From Achromobacter xylosoxidans A8 (GTDB taxonomy: Bacteria; Pseudomonadota; Gammaproteobacteria; Burkholderiales; Burkholderiaceae_B), in contig NC_014640.1 in NCBI RefSeq assembly GCF_000165835.1, positions 2,604,001 through 2,668,000 on the forward strand: 64,000 nt of DNA. The letters are read 5' to 3'. The position numbers and the translations under genes are program-made. Every line of letters starts with the position of its first letter. The first letter of the stretch is position 1. Positions 59,957 to 64,000 of this stretch are shown here, piece after piece. The notes under the pieces are model-generated. The model searched no databases. It worked only from the letters and a program-made list of their open reading frames with translations, and was not told where the DNA came from.

Positions 59957-61219
59957 ATGTCTGTGCAGTTTCCCCCCCTGAACGCCGAGCGCCTCTGGGC
60001 CCGCGTCGAAACTCTCTCCCGATACACGCTGCCGGACGTTCCCTGGACGCGCCGCGCGTTCTCGCCGCTGTTCGATGAAGCCCGCGCCTGGCTGCGCGGC
60101 GAATTCGAAGCCGCGGGCCTCTCGACCCGCCTGGACGCCGGCGGCAACCTGGTCGGCACGTTGGCCGGACGCGATCCGGCGCGCAAGCCCATCGCGACCG
60201 GTTCGCACTGCGACACCGTCATGGCCGGCGGCCGTTTCGATGGCATCATCGGCGTGCTGGCGGGTATCGAGGTGGCTCACACCCTGCGCGAGCAAGGCGT
60301 GCAGCTGGAGCACCCCTTCGAGGTCATCGACTTCCTATCCGAAGAGCCCAGCGACTACGGCATCTCCTGCGTCGGCAGCCGCGCGCTGTGCGGCCAGTTG
60401 ACGCCCGACATGCTGCAGGCTCGCAACCCCGATGGCGAAACGCTGGCGGCCGGCATTGCCCGCATCGGCGGCGACCCCTCGGCGCTGGGTGCGCCGCTGC
60501 GTGGCCCCGGCGGCACTGCCGCCTTCGTCGAACTGCATATCGAACAAGGTCCGGTGCTGGAAAGTCGCGGCCTGCCCATCGGCGTGGTCACCAACATCGT
60601 CGGCATCCGCCGCGTGCAGATCACGGTGGAAGGCCAGCCCGACCATGCCGGCACCACGCCCATGGACATCCGCCGCGACGCCCTGGTGGGCGCGGCCCGC
60701 ATTATCGACGCGGCCAACCGCCAGGCCAGCGCCGCCAGCGGCAATCCGCATTACGTGGTCGCCACCGTGGGCCGCCTGTCGATGACGCCCAACGCCGCCA
60801 ACGCGGTGCCGGGGCGCGTCGAACTGACGCTGGAAATGCGCAGCGACAGCGATGCCGTGCTGGATGCGTTTCCGGAAACCTTGATGGCTGGCGTGGCAGG
60901 CGATCTCAAAGCGCTGCGCCTGACCGCCAGCTTCACGCAGCTGAGCCGCGCGCGGCCCACCGACTGCACGCCGCTGGTGATGGACGCGGTGCAGGCCGCC
61001 GCTGATCAGTTGGGCTATGTCTCGATGCGTCTGCCCAGCGGCGCGGGCCACGATGCCGTCTACATGGCGCCCACGGGCCCCATCGGCATGATCTTCATTC
61101 CCTGCCTGAACGGCCGCAGCCACTGCCCGGAAGAGTGGATCGAGCCCGCGCAACTGCTGGACGGCACCAGAGTGCTGTACCAGTCGGTGCTGGAACTGGA
61201 CCGGAAGTTGCGGGCATAG
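59957..61219 (+). CDS. N-carbamoyl-L-amino-acid hydrolase (M20 family)
   Basis: A 420-residue Zn-dependent amidase of the hydantoinase/carbamoylase family. Metal ligands are H84 (TGSHCDTV), D95 (GGRFDGIIGV), E130 (FLSEEPSDY) and the His of VELHIEQGP; the dimerisation-domain motif DHAGTTPMDIRRD is intact. It would release glutamate (or another amino acid) plus CO2 and ammonia from the carbamoyl product of the adjacent hydantoinase. Allantoate amidohydrolase and beta-ureidopropionase share the fold. Operon with the hydantoinase gene. Confidence 0.87.
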   Translation: MSVQFPPLNAERLWARVETLSRYTLPDVPWTRRAFSPLFDEARAWLRGEFEAAGLSTRLDAGGNLVGTLAGRDPARKPIATGSHCDTVMAGGRFDGIIGVLAGIEVAHTLREQGVQLEHPFEVIDFLSEEPSDYGISCVGSRALCGQLTPDMLQARNPDGETLAAGIARIGGDPSALGAPLRGPGGTAAFVELHIEQGPVLESRGLPIGVVTNIVGIRRVQITVEGQPDHAGTTPMDIRRDALVGAARIIDAANRQASAASGNPHYVVATVGRLSMTPNAANAVPGRVELTLEMRSDSDAVLDAFPETLMAGVAGDLKALRLTASFTQLSRARPTDCTPLVMDAVQAAADQLGYVSMRLPSGAGHDAVYMAPTGPIGMIFIPCLNGRSHCPEEWIEPAQLLDGTRVLYQSVLELDRKLRA

Positions 61220-61223
61220 CGGA

Positions 61224-61247
61224 GCGGGCGCCCCAAAAGGCGCCCGC
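61224..61247. terminator. Hairpin between carbamoylase and binding-protein genes
   Basis: A 9-bp perfect stem GCGGGCGCC/GGCGCCCGC with CCAAAA loop in the 42-bp gap between converging genes. No T-tract. Confidence 0.6.
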
Positions 61248-61261
61248 CGTACCCGCTGCCG

Positions 61262-62500
61262 CTACTTCTTCACCAGCGGGCAGGACGAGCGCGACAGCGG
61301 CATGAAGGCCTGGTCGCCGGGCAGGGTGGCCACCAGCTTGTAGTAGTCCCAAGGCCGCTTGGACTCGGATGGCTTCTTGACCTCGAACAGGTACATGTCG
61401 TGCACCATGCGCCCGTCCTCGCGGATGCGGCCGTTGGTGGCGAAGAAGTCGTTGATGGGCATGGATTTCATCTGCTTCATCACCGCCGTGGGCTCGTCGG
61501 TGCCGGCTGCCTGCACCGACTTCAGGTAGTGCATCACCGACGAATACGTGCCGGCCTGGCTCATGTTGGGCATTTTCTTCAGCTTGTCGTAGTAGCGCTG
61601 CGACCAGGCCCGGGTCTGGTCGTTCATGTCCCAGTAGAAGGCTTCCGTCAGCGTCAGTCCGGCAGCGGCGTCCAGGCCGATGGCGTGGATGTCGTTGATG
61701 TACAGCAGCAGTCCGGCCATCTTCTGCCCGCCCTTGGTCAGCCCGAATTCGCTGGCCGCCTTGATGGCGTTGACCGTGTCGCCGCCAGCGTTGGCCAGCC
61801 CCACGATCTGCGCCCGGCTGGCCTGGGCTTGCAGCAGGTAGGAGGCGAAATCGCTGGAGCCCAGCGGGTGGCGCGATGCGCCCAGCACGGTGCCGCCGTT
61901 GGCCTTGACGACTTCGGTGGCGGAGGCTTGCAAGGTGTGGCCGAAGGCGTAGTCGGCCGTCAGGAAGTACCAGCTCTTGCCGCCTTGCTCGACCGTGGCG
62001 CGCGCCGTGGTGTTGGCCAGCGACCAGGTGTCGTAGGTGTAGTGCACGGAATAGGGCGAGCACAGGTCGTTGGTGATGCGTTCGGTGCCGGGTCCGCTGA
62101 ACACCACGATCTTCTTTTTCTCGCGGGCCACTTCCAGCACGGCCAGCGCGGGGGCGGAGCCCGCCACGTCCATGATGGCGTCGACCTTCTGAGTGTCGTA
62201 CCACTCGCGTGCTTTTGCGGCGGCGATGTCGGCCTTGTTCTGGTGATCCACCACCATCAGGTCGACCTTCTTGCCCAGCACCGTGCCGCCGAAGTCGGCG
62301 ATGGCCATTTCAGCCGCGGTCGCGCTGCCTTTGCCCGTGACGTCGGCATACACGCCGCTCATGTCCAGGATCAGGCCCAGGCGGACCACGTCATCGGAGA
62401 TCGCCTGGGCCATGGCGCAGGGCGCGGCGGCAAAGGCGGATAGCAGGGCTAGCGTGTTGCGCAACTTCAGGGAAATCCGGGGGGTTCTACGGCATTTCAT
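61262..62500 (-). CDS. ABC transporter substrate-binding protein (branched-chain amino-acid/LivK type)
   Basis: A 412-residue periplasmic binding protein. Residues 1 to about 32, ending PCAMAQA, are a signal peptide. VRLGLILDMSGVYADVTG is the LivK-type opening, and DVAGSAPALAVLEVA and FLTADYAFGHTLQAS are typical. AAGGAG precedes the ATG. The permease and ATPase genes are not in the window. In Achromobacter-type genomes such receptors often serve aromatic-acid uptake; the ligase at 63371 fits that. Confidence 0.87.
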   Translation of the reverse strand: MKCRRTPRISLKLRNTLALLSAFAAAPCAMAQAISDDVVRLGLILDMSGVYADVTGKGSATAAEMAIADFGGTVLGKKVDLMVVDHQNKADIAAAKAREWYDTQKVDAIMDVAGSAPALAVLEVAREKKKIVVFSGPGTERITNDLCSPYSVHYTYDTWSLANTTARATVEQGGKSWYFLTADYAFGHTLQASATEVVKANGGTVLGASRHPLGSSDFASYLLQAQASRAQIVGLANAGGDTVNAIKAASEFGLTKGGQKMAGLLLYINDIHAIGLDAAAGLTLTEAFYWDMNDQTRAWSQRYYDKLKKMPNMSQAGTYSSVMHYLKSVQAAGTDEPTAVMKQMKSMPINDFFATNGRIREDGRMVHDMYLFEVKKPSESKRPWDYYKLVATLPGDQAFMPLSRSSCPLVKK

Positions 62501-62624
62501 GGTTAGTCTCCTTTATGCCGGATCTTGTTCGGATACTGCTGGCGCTTGGTGATCTGCTGCGGCGCTCTGTTCTGGCCTTACGCTGACGGGTCGCGGTGGG
62601 GAAGCTCCTTGTGGTGAAGGCGGT

Positions 62625-63368
62625 CTAGCGATGGGACAGCAGGTCGAATTCCATCCGCACCTTGCGGAAAGGGAATTCCAGCCGCGCGAAATACACCACG
62701 CGGCCGTCGATGCAGGCATAGCGGCGCAACTCCGCAACCGGAGAGGAGACGGGGATCTGCAGGGATTCGGCGGATTCCTGGCCGGCTTCGATTACGTTCA
62801 GCACCTGGCGCGCTTCGCTGATGCGCGCGCCGTAGAACTGGTCCAGTACCGGCGCCACGGTGCTCTTGCGGATGCGGGCGCGGTGCTTGCGGAACAGCAC
62901 GCTGTCCAGGAAGACCTCGCTATAGCAGAAGGGATCGCCATCGGTGGTGTGTATCCGCCGCAAGTACTGGAAGCTGCCGCCGCGGTCCGCGCCGCAAGGC
63001 ATGCCCAGCGTGTCGGGCAGGGGCGAATCGGCGCTGGATTCCACCAGCGATACCGTACCCAACTGGTTGCTCAGCTCCACGGTTTCGGCCCAGGTCTTGG
63101 GGATCAGCAGGGTGGGCGTTTCGGGCAGTTCGGCGTTGACGAAGGTGCCGGATCCGCGCGAGCGCCGGATCAGGCCATCGTCTTCCAGCAGGCCGAACGC
63201 CTGCCGGATGGTGGCGCGCGAAATGCCATAGGTGGCCATCAGCGATTCCAGCGGCGGAATCTGCTGGCCGGGCCGCCAGGTACGGTTCTGGATATTGCTG
63301 CGAAACAGCGCCGCCGCCTGCAAATACAGCGGCTGGGGGCTGCGCGAGAAGAGCTTGGGGTCGGGCAT
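62625..63368 (-). CDS. GntR-family regulator (HutC/UTRA type)
   Basis: A 247-residue GntR protein of the HutC subfamily. The N-terminal winged helix (about residues 12-76) has YGISRATIRQAFGLLEDDGL and RRSRGSGTFV. The C-terminal UTRA domain (about 100-245) ends with YFARLEFPFRKVRMEFDL. Its ATG is 2 bp after the acyl-CoA ligase stop, so it is in that operon. Ligand unknown. Confidence 0.87.
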   Translation of the reverse strand: MPDPKLFSRSPQPLYLQAAALFRSNIQNRTWRPGQQIPPLESLMATYGISRATIRQAFGLLEDDGLIRRSRGSGTFVNAELPETPTLLIPKTWAETVELSNQLGTVSLVESSADSPLPDTLGMPCGADRGGSFQYLRRIHTTDGDPFCYSEVFLDSVLFRKHRARIRKSTVAPVLDQFYGARISEARQVLNVIEAGQESAESLQIPVSSPVAELRRYACIDGRVVYFARLEFPFRKVRMEFDLLSHR

Positions 63369-63370
63369 GT

Positions 63371-64000
63371 TCAGGCGGACGGCGTCGTGGGCGGAGCCGC
63401 GAGTATGGCATCGGCCATCTCGCGCAGCCGGTGCTTCTGGATCTTGACCGAATTGGCGCTTTCCACCGAGGGGAATTCGTCCAGCACGCTAAAGCCGGCC
63501 GGCGTCTTGAAACCCGCCATCGCCGCCTTGCACGCGGCGGTCCAGCCCGCCGGGTCCGCCGCCGCGCCCGCGTGCAGCAGCACGAAGGCGTAGGGTACGG
63601 TCTTGCCCTTGTGGGTGGCGCCCACCACCTGGCAGGCGCGCACGCCAGCCAGGGTTTCGACTACCTGTTCGATTTCCACCGGATTGACCAGGAAGCCGGA
63701 CAGGCGCAGCGAATCGCCCATGCGGGTCTGGAACACGAATTGGCGCGGGTTCAGCGCGTAGCCGAGATCGCCGGTCTTGAAGTAGCCGTCGTCGGTCAAG
63801 GCGTTGCGGGTGGCTTCCGGGTTATCCAGATAGCCTTGCATCAGGCTGGGCGAGAGGATTTCGAGTTCGCCGGACTGGCCTTGCGGCAGGACTTCGCCCG
63901 TGGCGGGATCGCGGGCGCGCACGCGGGCTTCGGGGTAGATCAGCGTGCCGCCCGGCTGGTGGCGTACGGACAGGTCGCCCTCGGCCGGATCGCGCGGTTG
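63371..64000 (-). CDS. Acyl-CoA synthetase, C-terminal part (truncated by window edge)
   Basis: The frame stays open to the window edge, giving 209 residues of the C-terminal part of an AMP-forming ligase. Visible motifs are GYLDNPEATRNA, YFKTGDLGY (ATP-ribose contact Asp), GDSLRLSGFLVNPVEIE and NSVKIQKHRLRE with the catalytic lysine. It makes a CoA thioester from a carboxylate. A long-chain or aromatic acid is possible. The true start lies beyond 64000. Confidence 0.87.
   Translation of the reverse strand, partial: QPRDPAEGDLSVRHQPGGTLIYPEARVRARDPATGEVLPQGQSGELEILSPSLMQGYLDNPEATRNALTDDGYFKTGDLGYALNPRQFVFQTRMGDSLRLSGFLVNPVEIEQVVETLAGVRACQVVGATHKGKTVPYAFVLLHAGAAADPAGWTAACKAAMAGFKTPAGFSVLDEFPSVESANSVKIQKHRLREMADAILAAPPTTPSA

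Noticed and set aside
57600..61219. Pyrimidine or allantoin degradation for the hydantoinase/carbamoylase pair
   Set aside because: No dihydropyrimidine dehydrogenase, allantoin permease or ureidoglycolate genes nearby; the pair shares a regulatory dyad with the DUF917/urocanase-like operon.
1..64000. CRISPR arrays, tRNA/rRNA genes, insertion sequences, phage attachment sites
   Set aside because: No regularly spaced repeats, cloverleaf or rRNA-like sequence, transposase or integrase features were recognised by reading; a dedicated scan was not possible.

Overview
The window is high-GC DNA (roughly two-thirds G+C by eye; not computed) with dense short-gap operons, many LysR, GntR and MarR regulators, a Bug-type extracytoplasmic receptor, MHS-type permeases, and TRAP and ABC uptake systems. 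This fits a metabolically versatile betaproteobacterium of the Alcaligenaceae (Achromobacter/Bordetella/Alcaligenes type). No rRNA, tRNA, insertion sequence, prophage or CRISPR array was recognised. The whole window looks like accessory catabolic and signalling DNA.

Region 1 (1-2054) holds a 3-hydroxyacyl-CoA dehydrogenase, the start of a coupled gene and a divergent LysR regulator. Region 2 (2165-23327) is a complete-looking picolinic-acid catabolic cluster. It contains a MarR repressor (picR) and two molybdenum-cofactor maturation genes (xdhC, mocA-like). The lower-pathway genes follow: picC (decarboxylase), picE (deformylase), picD (2,5-dihydroxypyridine dioxygenase) and picF (maleamate amidohydrolase). 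Then come a four-component Rieske oxygenase (picB), a TRAP receptor, a three-subunit molybdenum hydroxylase (picA), an ABC transporter and the TRAP membrane subunits. Apart from the extra maturation and transport genes, the order matches the published picRCEDFB4B3B2B1A1A2A3 order of Alcaligenes faecalis JQ135. Eight to nine copies of a TCAG-N4-CTGA operator tie the operons to PicR, including the one for cofactor maturation.

Region 3 (23362-30932) has two methyltransferases, a HipBA toxin-antitoxin module with repeated operators, and a sugar-acid dehydratase/GntR operon divergent from a Bug receptor. Region 4 (31220-34126) is a convergent rpfR/rpfF pair, i.e. BDSF-type fatty-acid quorum sensing with its cyclic-di-GMP receptor. 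Region 5 (34473-46674) is a run of small catabolic units, mostly each with a LysR regulator: SDR, GntP permease, phosphotransferase, MFS/amidase, Nudix, and aldolase/MHS/DsbA-like.

Region 6 (46710-61219) is the most interesting. An eight-gene minus-strand operon (DUF917, urocanase-like, CoA-transferase, two acyl-CoA dehydrogenases, MHS permease, exported metallo-beta-lactamase-fold protein, exported MIO-less ammonia-lyase homologue) lies beside a LysR gene and a plus-strand hydantoinase/carbamoylase pair. The five enzyme types are those of bacterial ergothioneine catabolism (lyase, thiourocanate hydratase, thiohydantoin desulfurase, hydantoinase, carbamoylase, ending in glutamate). Here they are combined with an unexplained CoA-thioester/dehydrogenation module and an apparently extracytoplasmic lyase. 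A shared TTAAC-N5-GTTAA-type site lies in front of both operons. Region 7 (61262-64000) holds an orphan branched-chain-type binding protein, a HutC-type GntR regulator and a truncated acyl-CoA ligase.
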